The notes below the pieces were generated by a model. The model was not told the origin of the DNA and ran no database searches. It worked only from the letters and a program-made list of their open reading frames with translations. A stretch of DNA of 64,000 bases. It comes from Cladorrhinum sp. PSN259. Its lineage: Eukaryota; Ascomycota; Sordariomycetes; Sordariales; Podosporaceae. How positions within the stretch are numbered: the first letter of the stretch is position 1; each line of letters starts with the position of its first letter. Made by a program: the position numbers and the translations under genes. The stretch spans positions 464,621 to 528,620 of the forward strand of contig MU867082.1 of assembly GCA_033725935.1 (NCBI GenBank), read 5' to 3'. This document shows, piece by piece, positions 24,623-35,172 of this stretch.

Positions 24623-25549
24623 TTAGGAAATAACCTCGGACTTCTCCAGACCGCTTCCCTTCGTGGGGCCAGTCTTATTCTCCTCCCCAGTAACCCCGGC
24701 GGGCGCGGCACCAGGAACCTCCTCATTCGACTTCTTGCTACCCTCCGCTGACGCATCGGTGCCCTTCGTAAACCTCCCAAAGACCTTATCCAACCCCGAA
24801 GCCACATAACTGCTTCCACCGCTCTCAGCCTTCTTCAGATCTGCAAGTCTCTTCGCCTCATTGTGGATATCCTGCACCTGCTTCGAGCTGGCAGTATAAA
24901 AGTCCACCAGCTTCTTCCCAGTGGGGTGCTCCGACACCATCTCAAAGTAGGAGCCCAAGCCATTCAACCAGCTGTTGGCACGGGCAGTCAACCCGTAGCT
25001 CTGATCAGCTGCCTTGGCCTTGTCGGAGGCGTGCGTTCGCTCGTCAAGCTGCTTGACGGTATTGACGAACTTGGTGCTGACCTGGTGCTTCTCGTCAAGG
25101 GAAATGGCCGTTTGGAGACCGGTATCAGCGACGAGGTATCCGTGAGCGAGGATCTCAGCAAGGATACGGGAGCGGGGCTTCTCCTCTTGGGTGATGGTTG
25201 TGTCGTCTGAGGAACGTGGGACGTCCTCCTCTGTCGGGGTAGAAGTGCCGTCAGAGGCGCCCGTGACCGAGATCTCGTTCTCGCCGAGCTTGGTGTGGTT
25301 CAGAAGGAGGGCGGTGCGGGCTGCTGTTTCCTTCTCGAAAGTGACTGTTGCGGTCTTGGTGGTGCCTTCTGTGCTGACTTCGATGGAGGTGATCTTGCCG
25401 CTGCGAGGGAACACAGATGTAAGTGACTTGGTGTGGTGAGGACAGGGGGATAGGGTGGTGGTTGTTGCTTACCAGAAGCTGAAGAACTCCTTGATCTCCT
25501 TGTCATCAGTGCCGGGGGCAACATTCTTGACATATACTGTGGCAGCCAT
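24623..25549 (-). CDS. vip1: VIP1-like RRM protein
   Basis: Two exons (25473-25549 and 24623-25400; 72-nt intron 25401-25472), 284 aa. It starts MAATVYVKNVAPGTDD and forms an RNA-recognition motif over about the first 70 residues: RNP2-like VYVKNV near the N-terminus, and ATVTFEKETAARTALLL as the RNP1 and helix 2 region. The intron splits FFSF from CGKI, a junction typical of this family. The middle is helical (about 105-215), and the C-terminus is Gly/Lys/Glu-rich and disordered. Homologues are annotated as actin cytoskeleton protein VIP1 after the S. pombe gene; direct actin function is weakly supported, and RNA binding is the better inference. A good match from end to end. Confidence 0.95.
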
Positions 25550-26429
25550 TTTTGCAGTGACTGTATAATCTGTTGAGGTTCGTTGGGGTGAAATTGGGTA
25601 GTTTCAACGTCTGTTTGCGTGCAGGGTTTGCTTTAACGTGTTTGTTCACGAAAAAAGATAATGAGGCTGTATTGGTGTTTTGGTATGGGCGGGAATATGG
25701 AAAAGAATGTGAAACTGGGAAGGGTAGGTTCTTTAAAGGGATTGCGTTGGTGGTAACTGCCAAGATGATGTCGTTGATTGCTGGAACTGCCTCGAAGAAG
25801 CAAGACCAGACAGAGAGAGGGGCAGGAGCTGCTGTGGAACGGGGCAATCAAGTGTCGTCATCGGCTGATCGCGGGGCCGTTTGATTGTGGCTGTGTCTGA
25901 ACTGTAACGCGGCAAATGTCTGTCCAGCGCCCAAGACCCGCTAAAATGTGGCTTCGGATGGGCCTTCAGGTTGACAGGGTCCAGCTTTCTCAGGGGGGCC
26001 GTCCACGTCATAACCTTTCAAATTCAGGTTGAAGCATGTGAATACTGAGTGCCAGCTTTTCCACTCAACCAGCCTCAACTGGTTGCGTGGACGCGACGTA
26101 TCGCGCAATTTGGCAGAAATAACATGTGCAATATCTTTATCCGGTGGCTTTTTGTCGTTAATCACTTTTTACACAAACAGTCCATCGTCATATGTAGCTG
26201 TTGAAAGTTCAAACAATTTCCCGAGTCCCGAACCACTCCATTCAATGGTTTTGGAGTGCGGGGTTCATCGTGGATCACATCACTCGCCCACTTGCAAGGT
26301 GTCATGTCTCAACAATTCAGCAATTGATAAATTCCCATTTGCTTCGTCTAACTTTATGTTCATAATGTATAGAGATCCCAGAACCATAACTCCGGCCCGC
26401 GTGCATTAAAAGATGTAATAATAATTCCA
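25550..26429. other. Promoter/leader of the vip1-like gene and 3' flank of the next gene
   Basis: About 880 bp without a convincing gene. Proximal to 25549 there is T-rich leader DNA. No repeat or RNA gene is seen. Confidence 0.5.
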
Positions 26430-26699
26430 TCACTTGTCGTCGTTGCTGGTCTTAGCCGTTTTGGCGAACTTCTTGGTGACCTCGTCATCCAGAGGACCCT
26501 TGGGGTTTGAAGTCAGGCTCTGAAGAAACGTTAGCAATGCATTCTGTCGGTGTTATGTGCCTCAAATATTATTGCGGACCTCAAGAGCCTTCTTGTTGGC
26601 ATCGACCTTGTCACCAACATCATCGATTCCCTTGCCAGATCCGGGGACATCATGAAGCTGCTTGCCAGTCTGTTGCTCAGGGGGAGGTGATTGCGGCAT
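26430..26699 (-). CDS. Small hydrophilic conserved-looking protein (69 aa)
   Basis: Two exons: 26580-26699 (40 codons, MPQSPPPEQQTGKQLHDVPG then a GSGKG/DDVGDKVDANKKALE segment) and 26430-26519 (29 codons plus TGA, SLTSNPKGPLDDEVTKKFAK). The 60-nt intron has a clear branch site and acceptor (TTGCTAAC, then TTCTTCAG) but an unusual donor, GTCCGC, so the exact donor is the least certain point. The protein is acidic/basic, without membrane segments or Cys, and probably partly disordered. Such short Pro-Lys-Asp-rich proteins are widespread in Pezizomycotina, but I know no function. It was found by splicing; neither exon alone would be called. Confidence 0.72.
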
Positions 26700-27279
26700 G
26701 GTGATTGTGTTTAATTGGTAGGATTCTGTGTCTTGTCCAAGAGTGTCTGCGGTATAAAGGAAAGTTGGATGAACTTGCAATTGTTCTCCAGGAGCAGGCG
26801 AGTTTCAGCTTATATAGATGGCTGACTGCAGTTGATTGACATCACTGTACCTTAACCTTTCCCGTCTTTCATCTCACCATTGAACAATTACATCATGGCA
26901 CTCATCAAACGCATTTTGCCGATCCTGATGCAGCTGCAGGTGTTGTTCGATGCGTGTCCCACTTTTAACTTGCAGGCTGGCTCAGGGCCCAAGCTTCCGT
27001 GGCTTCCTGCGCAACGGAAGGAAGCTTCCTCCGCAGCATCTCCAAATTATTCACCGATACTGATCAGCAGAGTCAAAGTAAGAAATTTGTTTGCGGCATA
27101 CTATTAGAGATTGCCATTGCTAGAAGATATCTATTTCTACTTTGCTGCGGACATCTTTTGTAGCTTTTGTACAGCTCCGAGCAACCTGTTGCACTTGCAC
27201 CCTGCAGCTTAGGATTTCCAATAACCTCCACCTCCGCTCGAACGTGGCACGAGCTTTCCGCGCCTTGATACACCGCAAA
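26700..27279. other. Divergent intergenic region
   Basis: Separates the 69-aa gene (minus) from the coiled-coil gene (plus); likely holds both promoters. The plus-strand frame stays open back to a TTG at 27142, but the first ATG is at 27280. Nothing else is seen. Confidence 0.5.
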
Positions 27280-28503
27280 ATGCCAGACTTGAACTCGGTT
27301 CCAGCATCTCCCCACTTCCTCGCTACTTCGTCTCGTCAGTCTTCACAGCAAATGGCTCCCAGTTCACCGTCCATCAACATCCTGCCTTCAAACCAGGAAC
27401 TTGTCAACAACCCCACCAGCTCAGTTGCCTTGCCGTCGCCCCAGTTTCCACACATCAGCCACGTCCCAGGATCCGCAATGGGAGACAACACTGGAGTTGG
27501 TCAAGGGCCAGGGCCTCAGCGTCACCCACGCCCGGTGACTGCTAGTGACATCCACTCCCAGCTCGAAAAGGAACAAGAGGCAGTTGTAAGTCAAGATACT
27601 GCCGTCTCTGCTCGATACATTTGCTCACAATACCTTTCCTAGGTCAACCGACTTACGCGCGAACTCGCTCTCCTGCGTGCCGCACATAACGCGTCTGTCG
27701 TGTCTACGACATCCTCCACAAGTGCTACTACGACTGAACCGATCCCTCCTCTTGAGACGTACCGTGGCCGCCATCAACGCACATCATCGAACACTAGCAT
27801 AAGAAGCAATGTGGGTTCAGTCTCAGGTAGCTCAATGGCGCCCGGCATCTCCTCACCCGTTCCTGTTCGTATAAGTCCAGCCACTGGGCTTCCAGCAACC
27901 CTTGCCGATGTCGCGCGTCAACGACGAGCTAGTACAACTTCTCGCCGTAGCAGGGCGGGTTCGCCTGCTCCCCACGAACAGTCCGGCTACTTTTCTTCTG
28001 CCATGAATCGTTCCCACTCTGCCACCACATCCGTTATCGCCACCCCAGGAGCTGACACAGACGCATCATCTGTAATCCTGCCAGCGACGCCCCGAATGGA
28101 AGAGGCAATGTATTACCGCGAGCAACTCAACAGTGTCAGGGCAGAGAATGAGGCTCTCAAGCAGAGGTTGAAGGAATTGGAAGGCCTGATTCGACAGAGG
28201 AGAGAAAGCAACGCCAGTCCCTCCGCTGGTGGAGGTGCCAACGCTCCAACTAGCGCGGGCGCTCGCTCTGGCAGTAGGCCAAGAAGTGATAGTGTCAGCA
28301 CCACGACGAGCGTGGCTGCTAGTGTGGCTACGAGTGCCACGGGGGCCGGCGGCATCAGCGTTGCTGCTCAGAGGGACAGACCTAGGGTGGTCAGCCAGAT
28401 CAGCTCGCCATCGACAGTTGGATTTGGGGTCCCAGAGGATGAGCTCAGAGTTGGGGAGAGCGCTTCCAGTTTAGGTTTGCCTAACCCTGGGTCACAGAGA
28501 TGA
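27280..28503 (+). CDS. Ser-rich protein with a short coiled coil (388 aa)
   Basis: Two exons, 27280-27585 and 27643-28503, joined across a 57-nt intron (GTAAGT donor, TTCCTAG acceptor). The spliced protein has two short heptad-like helices: one around SQLEKEQEAVVNRLTRELAL, formed across the splice junction, and a second near EEAMYYREQLNSVRAENEAL followed by KQRLKELEGLIRQRRESN. The rest is low-complexity Ser/Thr/Ala/Gly/Pro with many SP and RxxS sites. No catalytic domain is seen. This make-up suggests a scaffold or regulatory protein. I do not recognise the family. The ATG at 27280 starts MPDLNSVPASP; the upstream frame lacks an ATG. Confidence 0.8.
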
Positions 28504-29217
28504 GCTCACTGGATGGACTCAAGTTTATGGGGCGATGAAGAGGAAGTTAAAGGCTGGTTGAGTATCCTCTCGACTTTGAACTTCTTCTCATTCGTGTCTA
28601 TATCCGGGTTCTGTTCACAAGGGGTCTCAGCCTGAAAGTTTTGTTTTTTCCTTTTTCTTTCTTTGGTTCTTTTTACTTTCCAGTTTTAGGGATACAGCTC
28701 GTTTCAGAAGTTTTCCTTGTTTTGGCGACACAAAATGGTGTTTTAGGGGAGTCTGTCTCGGTATGTGAAGGCGGCTGGCGCATATCTTTTGGTAGGGTCA
28801 GTCGAGGTGTTTTTTATTTATTTGTCTTTTGTTGTGTTCTTCACTGCTTGAGCGAAGTCTTTTTACCTTGTAGAAAGTTCCTGCTTGTATGAGTGATAGC
28901 TTGGGGTTGTCGGCTTTTGGTGTTTGACGATTTGTGACCAAGGGGATTTGAGTTGTTGAGTTCTCGGTGGTAGAAACATTTCAGAACTAGAAACAGAAAC
29001 AGAAATAGAAACAGCGTAAATGAGAATATGGTGTAAAACAACAGTTGAGCATACACCAATGAAGCCTATTCGCCTTTGGCGGCTGTCTATCAATGCGATT
29101 CTTGTTCTTGTGAAGTAGACAATCTGGGGCTGTGATATTGATGATCGCTCCCTTTTTTCTTGTCTGACCTGGCAGACAACATATTCACATTTTCTCAACA
29201 AAGCCACACACAATTCA
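28504..29217. other. 3' flank and spacer before the tRNA gene
   Basis: T-rich DNA after the coiled-coil gene, no supported gene. GAAACAGAAACAGAAA-type short repeats occur at about 28990-29010. Confidence 0.5.
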
Positions 29218-29335
29218 GGCCGTGTGGCGCAACGGTAGCGCGTTACTTTCCGGTTTCTAACTTCTGAAATAATTCTCTCAAAGTTGATAATTTCTCGATT
29301 GGTAAAGGCTCTGGGTTCGAGTCCCAGCATGGTCG
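29218..29335 (+). tRNA. tRNA-Arg(CCG) with a 46-nt intron
   Basis: A full cloverleaf folds. The acceptor stem GGCCGTG pairs with CATGGTC (two G-U pairs). The D arm is GCGC-AACGGTA-GCGC. The anticodon stem TTACT pairs with GGTAA (one G-U), with loop TTCCGGT and anticodon CCG at 29250-29252. The variable loop is AGGCT, the T arm CTGGG-TTCGAGT-CCCAG, and the discriminator G. The intron occupies 29254-29299, at the canonical place one base 3' of the anticodon. Internal promoter boxes are intact (B box GGTTCGAGTCC). T runs beginning at 29337 serve as the Pol III terminator. The anticodon reads CGG. CCA is absent from the gene, as normal in eukaryotes. Confidence 0.92.
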
Positions 29336-30245
29336 AATTTTGTTTTTATCTCTTTTTCCCCTTCATTTACGTTAAGTCCAGACAACCTGAGCCGGGAGAG
29401 TCGAGACATCAGGTACTGTACATATACATACATGCATGCATAACATACCTGCAATTTATTTTACCATTACCTATTTTACTTCTCCCTTTTCTTGTTCTCT
29501 TACTCGGTTCTATTACTGTAGCTGTCAAGAAGTTGTAGAGGAACAGTATCTTGATAGATTTCAGTTCTCACTGGACATAGGTAATGAAGCGACACTTTAA
29601 GTCGTCTTTATGAGCGGTGTGGTAACGAGGTTCTAATTACTTCTTTAAGGAGTTACTTAATAAAGTTTGGAACCCTTGGAGATGGGATCGTTAAGAGTAG
29701 GCGTATGCTATATAAGGTATAATGTCTGGTCTAGTCTCTGAGAATAGGGCAGCCAGATTCGTCAACGTCATGTCATCATGATAGTTGGGGTAAGACTGAT
29801 ACGAACGGGAGGCTTTATTAATAGATCTAAGAAAAGAGTCGGAAGTGAATAAATCTAGTGAAGTATATTAAATGAGCTGTCTGCTTTTTTATGTATTTGT
29901 TTATTTACTGAAGCGAAGCCAGCTTCTTCTACACGATTTTTCAAATCGATTCTGCCGATTCTGATTCGTGGTTTAGAAATCGATTGTCATTAGTCAATTT
30001 GTAGCATTTGCATCATATTCCTTAGACATACCTCAATGATGCTTAAGTATGCGGCCAGTGACTCGAAGTAACCGTCCCTGCTGAGCATCGAGAATCTGAC
30101 AATATTGGATCCGTTCCGTCTGAAATTTTAGTCATTGCAATTGCAAGATCCAGCTCATGTGCGCCAACTTTCCAAAAAGATACTGGTTATTGTAGATCGA
30201 GTCGAAACATCTTAAGCGCCAGCCTAATTACTTTAATTGATTACA
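29336..30245. other. AT-rich intergenic region
   Basis: About 900 bp with frequent stops in all frames; no gene, repeat or RNA is supported. It begins with the T-rich tRNA terminator. Confidence 0.5.
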
Positions 30246-31864
30246 TCATGAGAACCTCCCCTGGAACCTCTTCTTGAGCCTTTCCTCACTAATTCGAAAA
30301 GAGTCAGGGAACCAAGCATCTAACCTGCTGTCATTTGGATCATCGTCACCTTCCCCATCCATCATTGCAACCAACGCCTTGGCACACATCCAGCAAAGCA
30401 CCATCCCATGTCCCTGAAAACTGGCGCTAACCCATAACCCCTTCTCTCCAGGAACCTCACCCACCAAAGGAAATCCATCAGGACTGAACCCCATGATTCC
30501 CGTCCACTCCTGTCGCACTCTTCCCCCACCATCATCCTCACCCCAATTCTCTCCCCCAAAGTACCTGACTGCGGTATCCCTCAAATATTCGCTTACCCCT
30601 TCGTTCAACCTCGAATCATCCGTAATCCCAAATTCCATCATCCCGCCCTCAGACTTCTCCCCTCTGACCAACCCGCCTCCCATAATCACATCCCCTTCGT
30701 ACCGAGCACCGACACCTTTTTGTCTCGTGACCATATACTCGTATCCACCATCATATATGAAACTGTACGTAGTGTCTAACCCTTCTTTTGGCATCTTGCT
30801 TCCTGGTCGTTGAGCCGTGACCTGTCCTCTGAGCGGGACGATAACGCCTTGAAACTTTGAGGGCAGCAGAGCGGCCGTGTACCCGTTGGTAGCTAACACC
30901 ACTCTTTTTGCCTTTATTTCCTGTCCTCCTTCAGCCTTTACCGACCACAAACCATCGTCACCTTTTTCCAACGCGGTGACTTTGGTTCCGGTCCACAAGC
31001 CCATGCCTCTTTCGAGACACTTCTTGACCAACCCCACGGCGAATTTGTATGACGACAAGCTCCCGGCGTAGTATCTCACCGCGCCCTTGACCGTCTCTGC
31101 GTTTCCTTCCCACGTGGTGTCACTGACTTTGAAAACGCGTTTCGCTTCCTCACTTTCGTAGATCTTGTATTCTCCCTCCTTTTGGTTGCCAAACGCTTCG
31201 CTCATCGATTTGACTCCGTCGAGACTGGATTCCCACTCGTGCTGATCGTAGATGACGTCGACCGTCTCCCCTTCCCATGCCTCGCAGTTCATTCGTTCGT
31301 CACGAATGAACTGGTGGACTTTTTGGATGTTGTTTAGCTCCAGAGTTGCAATCTTCTTGGCTTCTTCCAAGCCGACGGTTGAGACGTGGTGCTGAAAGCT
31401 GCGGTATGAGGCTGCTTTGGTGTGACCACCTGTATATATTTGTCAGTATTCATAAACACTATGCCCACCACACACACACTTATTCAAAGACAGAAAAAGG
31501 GTGCGTTACCATTCCGTCCTGTAGCGCCAGAACAAGTCTGCCTCGCCTCGAGCATCACGACCTTCCATTGCTTTTTTGCCTCCGTCACCTCGTCCTCCGA
31601 GTCTCCTTTTGCTTCCTCCGAGCCGACTTTAGAGTTCCTGGCACTGGCACTTAATAACCCCCACGCAACAGAGGCACCCGTGATCCCGCTCCCAATGATA
31701 ACCGTGTCCGCCTCGCTCGGCAGCAGTTTATCCCCGCTCTTCTGATCTCTCATACTCGAGTAATCAGCCACTTGTTCGTCTGGGGGATCCTGCCAGTAAC
31801 TTTTTGTTGGTGGTGCCGGGCCGGTGGTGGGGAACGAGACTGGGATTTTGGCGCGTTGGTCCAT
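30246..31864 (-). CDS. FAD-dependent oxidoreductase (DAO family)
   Basis: Two exons (31510-31864 and 30246-31429; 80-nt intron 31430-31509), 512 aa. The N-terminal Rossmann motif DTVIIGSGITGASVAWGLL (GxGxxG at about 58-63) binds the FAD ADP. The CSGATGRNGGHTK motif, typical of this DAO subfamily, is restored exactly at the splice junction. The C-terminal part has GIMGFSPDGFPLVGEVPG and the FQGHGM motif expected for FAD contact and the active-site region. This family oxidises amines or amino acids, producing H2O2; the substrate cannot be read from sequence. No peroxisomal SKL-type tail is present (ends GRFS). The start at 31864 (MDQRAKIPVSFP) is preferred over the longer open frame, whose extension is homopolymer-derived. 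Confidence 0.95.
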
Positions 31865-32363
31865 TTCTTTCAATGTTCTCGTTCTGCAAAACTGTTGTAG
31901 AATTTTTTTTTTTAAAAAAAAAATCGATGAGATACTCCGGTATGTTTGTTTCTCTGGTTTAGGAGAGGAATGGGTTGGAGTTGAAAGTTTAAAGCGGGGA
32001 AAGGCCGATAAAAGCCCAAACGTGAGACCCAAAGTTTCGTCCAATGAAGTTGTAGTCGTACCTACTAGTGAAACAAAGAGCGGGACCCATCGGAGATTTC
32101 GTCCATGATCCGCTACCTACATAGCTATACTAATTGCTTGTAAGCTAATAATAATCGTGTGTATGAACAAGACGTGCAGATAACTGGCAAGCAAAGCAGC
32201 AAGGGGTCGAAAACGGTTTCAAAACCCCCAACTCTTTACTGATTGTAAATCAATTGACCAAGATTTCCTCAACTTGATCACGAAAGTTCAATGGACAGCC
32301 AGCTACCCTCATATATGCAGAATTGTGTCTTCAGACCACGAACGCGTTATATACCGGCTCCCC
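31865..32363. other. Spacer between two minus-strand genes
   Basis: About 500 bp; likely the promoter of the FAD oxidoreductase and the 3' flank of the cupin gene. Contains a poly-T/poly-A stretch at about 31904-31922. No gene. Confidence 0.5.
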
Positions 32364-33527
32364 TCAGCGGAACCACCAGTTTACAGACGCATTCAGCCCG
32401 CCCGCAAACGCTTGCGCCCCTTCAGACCTGACCGAATGCCACCACCCCTTTGGCAGATACATCACATCACACGGTCCTAGAACCGCCTGAGACAAGCCCG
32501 TTCCAGGACTACTAGGATCCCACACAGCCTTGAACAACGCATTCCTCTCGGCGCCCTGCATCATTTCTTCGCCCCGGATTCTCCAACTCGATGGTGTCTG
32601 CTTCAACTCTGCTTGGACCCTTTCGTACAGGTTGCGCCCCCTGTTTGGGGGCATGAGCCGTACTGCTTTCCTCCCGCGCAGCTGAACGAAGAGGTTCGGG
32701 TTCGGATCTCGGTGCCAGGGCGTGTATGTTGGCTCGAGGCCCAACCAGATGCTGGAGTTGTATATGTCCCCCCTGCCCAGGCACGACAGGATGGATGATG
32801 GTCCGCCACCTAAGTCAGCTTTGAGAACCGGAGGGAGGTTTGAGATCGGCGCTTGAGCGATGTACAGCTGCGTCAGGGGGATTTCTTCTGGGCAGCAGCG
32901 GGAATTGTATTCAAGACCGGCCGAAAGGAGCGCCAGGGGTGCATCGAAGCGCAAGAATCGGACGTTTTTTGCTTCTCCTTCTTTGTCGTTGCTGGGGTTA
33001 ATATTGTTATTGTTGTTGTTGTTGTTGTTGTTTGGATTTACGATTAAGCCGAGATGGGCTATTTCATGCTCGAGGAGGACGGATAAAGATGGAAAATGAG
33101 GATTGAGTGCACGGGATTTGTCTGAAAGCCACGAGATGAAGCGCTTGACAGGATTGTTTGGGTTTATCTCGTATTCTGTTTTTGAGGGAAGGATGAGTTC
33201 GTATGGGAGGATCAGGTCCAAGTGGTCGTTCAGGTAATCAGAAAACTTCGGAAATGAATTGTTATTTCTTTCTCGCTCCGAGAACCATTTGGAGATTGAT
33301 GTGTTGTGAGCGCCATCTCCATCCCCATCTCCATCTCCATCGAGTCTTGATCGCACGACAAAAGGTTTTGTTATGTCGACGTCTTCTTTTTTGAGAATTT
33401 CGGGAGTCAGGGGTCCGTTTATTTGACGGACTGTGGATAGGGGTTGGGACCTGACTGGGGGGGTTGTCTTTGAGAATATCCTGACGGACGGCCGTAAAAG
33501 TGCTGTTGGTCTGTAAAGCCGTGACAT
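32364..33527 (-). CDS. Cupin/JmjC-like Fe(II)- and 2-oxoglutarate-type oxygenase, probable mitochondrial
   Basis: Single exon, 387 aa. The C-terminal half carries a JmjC/cupin_8 fold: YTPWHRDPNPNLFVQLRGRK gives the HxD pair (H272, D274), and YLPKGWWHSVRS gives the distal His (H364). The N-terminus (MSRLYRPTALLRPSVRIFSK) is Arg/Ser-rich without acids for 45 residues, as in mitochondrial presequences. Two slippage-prone inserts are notable: a Gly-Asp repeat at about 63-72 and an Asn run at about 166-175 encoded by a TTG/TTA tract. Family members hydroxylate proteins or RNA-associated substrates; the target is unknown. It is transcribed divergently from the CK2 beta gene. Confidence 0.92.
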   Translation of the reverse strand: MSRLYRPTALLRPSVRIFSKTTPPVRSQPLSTVRQINGPLTPEILKKEDVDITKPFVVRSRLDGDGDGDGDGAHNTSISKWFSERERNNNSFPKFSDYLNDHLDLILPYELILPSKTEYEINPNNPVKRFISWLSDKSRALNPHFPSLSVLLEHEIAHLGLIVNPNNNNNNNNNNINPSNDKEGEAKNVRFLRFDAPLALLSAGLEYNSRCCPEEIPLTQLYIAQAPISNLPPVLKADLGGGPSSILSCLGRGDIYNSSIWLGLEPTYTPWHRDPNPNLFVQLRGRKAVRLMPPNRGRNLYERVQAELKQTPSSWRIRGEEMMQGAERNALFKAVWDPSSPGTGLSQAVLGPCDVMYLPKGWWHSVRSEGAQAFAGGLNASVNWWFR

Positions 33528-34011
33528 GATTGGTGCCCATATGAGTTCTCTGAGTGCACACTGCGGGCTTGAAGTGAGGTGGGGGTTGACGTGACTTGGA
33601 GCTTAAACCAAACGCGGTAGCACGTGATTTGAAGATATCAATCAATTTAAAGCAGAGTAAAACCTAAAACTCAAGGCATCAATTCTTTGCCCAACGCGGG
33701 GCTGTGTTTGCCCAGAAGCAGAGGGGTGCGTGACGCACGGACCATACAGGTCCACCATGAAATGAGGGCAGGCACTTCAACAATTCGCAAGTGCGCAAAG
33801 CCAAAAGCGAACAGGAACCACAACAAACAATCTCGCCCCGCCCTTAACTCAATCGGTCGGTCATGCCGATATCATAGGAATTAACACACCGACAACAGAC
33901 ACAGACACAGACGGCTGATCCGAAACCAAGCTGGTGGTGGTAAAACGAAACGAGTACGGATTGCATTTTCTGATATCGGAGGGAGACGCGGAATCGCCGG
34001 CCTAAAAGAAA
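33528..34011. promoter_or_regulatory. Divergent promoter region, cupin gene and CK2 beta gene
   Basis: 484 bp separate two start codons pointing away from each other, so both promoters must lie here. No specific factor site is identified. Confidence 0.5.
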
Positions 34012-35172
34012 ATGTCGACCTCCTCCGGCACCCCAGAGTCTTGGATCTCGTCGTTTTGCTCCCTTTTGGGTCACGAGTACTTTGCCGAGGTTTCGGAGGA
34101 ATTCATCGAGGATGACTTTAACCTTACTGGGCTGCAGAGTCAGGTTGCCATGTATAAGGAGGCACTTGAGGTATGGATGGTCCTCTGCAGGTTATGCACC
34201 GCGGGCGGAAATACTAACTCTCTTAAAAAGATGATCCTCGATGTCGAACCCGAAGACGACGAAGACGACGAGGAAGAGGAGGAGGAGGAAGACGAGGAAG
34301 ACATTTCTGGAGGCGAGGTCGGCCACCGCACCGAACGGAGACGTCACAACGGCCACAGCCGCATCGCTAGCGACCTTTCGGTTATCGAGGCTTCCGCAGA
34401 GATGCTTTACGGGCTTATCCACCAGCGCTTCATCTGTTCAAGGGCAGGCATCCAGCAAATGTCGGAAAAGTACGAGCTAAACCACTTTGGCGTGTGCCCG
34501 CGGACGAATTGCAACCAAACCCGAACTCTGCCCGTCGGCCTATCTGATATTCCCGGGGAGGACACTGTCAAGCTTTTCTGCCCCTCGTGTCTGGATGTCT
34601 ACGTCCCGCCCAACAGCAGATTCCAAACGGTCGATGGAGCGTTTTTTGGTCGTACCTTTGGGGCGCTCTTCCTCATGACCTTCCCCGAGTATGACTTGTC
34701 GAAGAGTCATGCGGATCCGGTCGCTAGTCTGAGCCGGGCGGCTCTGGACGATCAGATGATGATCAACGGCATGTACGCGCGCAATATCGCTCCCGGCTTG
34801 GGCAAGGGCAAAGTTTATGAGCCCAGGATTTATGGTTTCAGAGTTTCCGAGATGGCCAGGAGCGGTCCCAGGATGCAGTGGTTGAGGAAGAAGCCAGACG
34901 ACGCGAATGTGCTTGATGAGGCTCGTCAGTTTGCGGCTGCGGAGGAGGATCGCGGGAATGCTGGGGATTCGGAGGACGATGTTGATGATGCTCAGAGCTT
35001 GGCTACCTCTGCTGTTAGTGGTAGCAGGGTTGTGGCGACGAGGACCAATAGGCGGATCGCGGGAAACTCTAGGCTGAGAGCGAGGCAAGGAGGAGGGGGT
35101 GTACCGGGACAAGTACAAGCGAGTGGGAGTCCGATGGCTGTTGAGGCTAATGGTGCTGAGTCGGAGCTTTAG
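34012..35172 (+). CDS. ckb1: Casein kinase 2 regulatory (beta) subunit
   Basis: Two exons, 34012-34170 and 34231-35172, 366 aa after splicing. The protein starts MSTSSGTPESWISSFCSLLG and matches CK2 beta throughout: HEYFAEVSEEFIEDDFNLTG, an acidic loop (Asp/Glu-rich, fungal insertion), the dimer-forming zinc finger with CPRTNC and CPSC pairs, and the FFGRTFGALFL segment after it. The C-terminal tail is extended and low-complexity. The 60-nt intron is a multiple of three and has no stop, so an unspliced reading would insert 20 residues between KEALE and MILDVEP; the conserved family sequence, the GTATGG donor, the TACTAAC branch and the AAAAAG acceptor show it is an intron. CK2 phosphorylates many proteins, including clock components in Neurospora. 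Confidence 0.97.
   Translation: MSTSSGTPESWISSFCSLLGHEYFAEVSEEFIEDDFNLTGLQSQVAMYKEALEVWMVLCRLCTAGGNTNSLKKMILDVEPEDDEDDEEEEEEEDEEDISGGEVGHRTERRRHNGHSRIASDLSVIEASAEMLYGLIHQRFICSRAGIQQMSEKYELNHFGVCPRTNCNQTRTLPVGLSDIPGEDTVKLFCPSCLDVYVPPNSRFQTVDGAFFGRTFGALFLMTFPEYDLSKSHADPVASLSRAALDDQMMINGMYARNIAPGLGKGKVYEPRIYGFRVSEMARSGPRMQWLRKKPDDANVLDEARQFAAAEEDRGNAGDSEDDVDDAQSLATSAVSGSRVVATRTNRRIAGNSRLRARQGGGGVPGQVQASGSPMAVEANGAESEL

Noticed and set aside
24863..25210. 115-codon plus-strand frame across the vip1-like gene
   Set aside because: Shadow of the minus-strand RRM gene.
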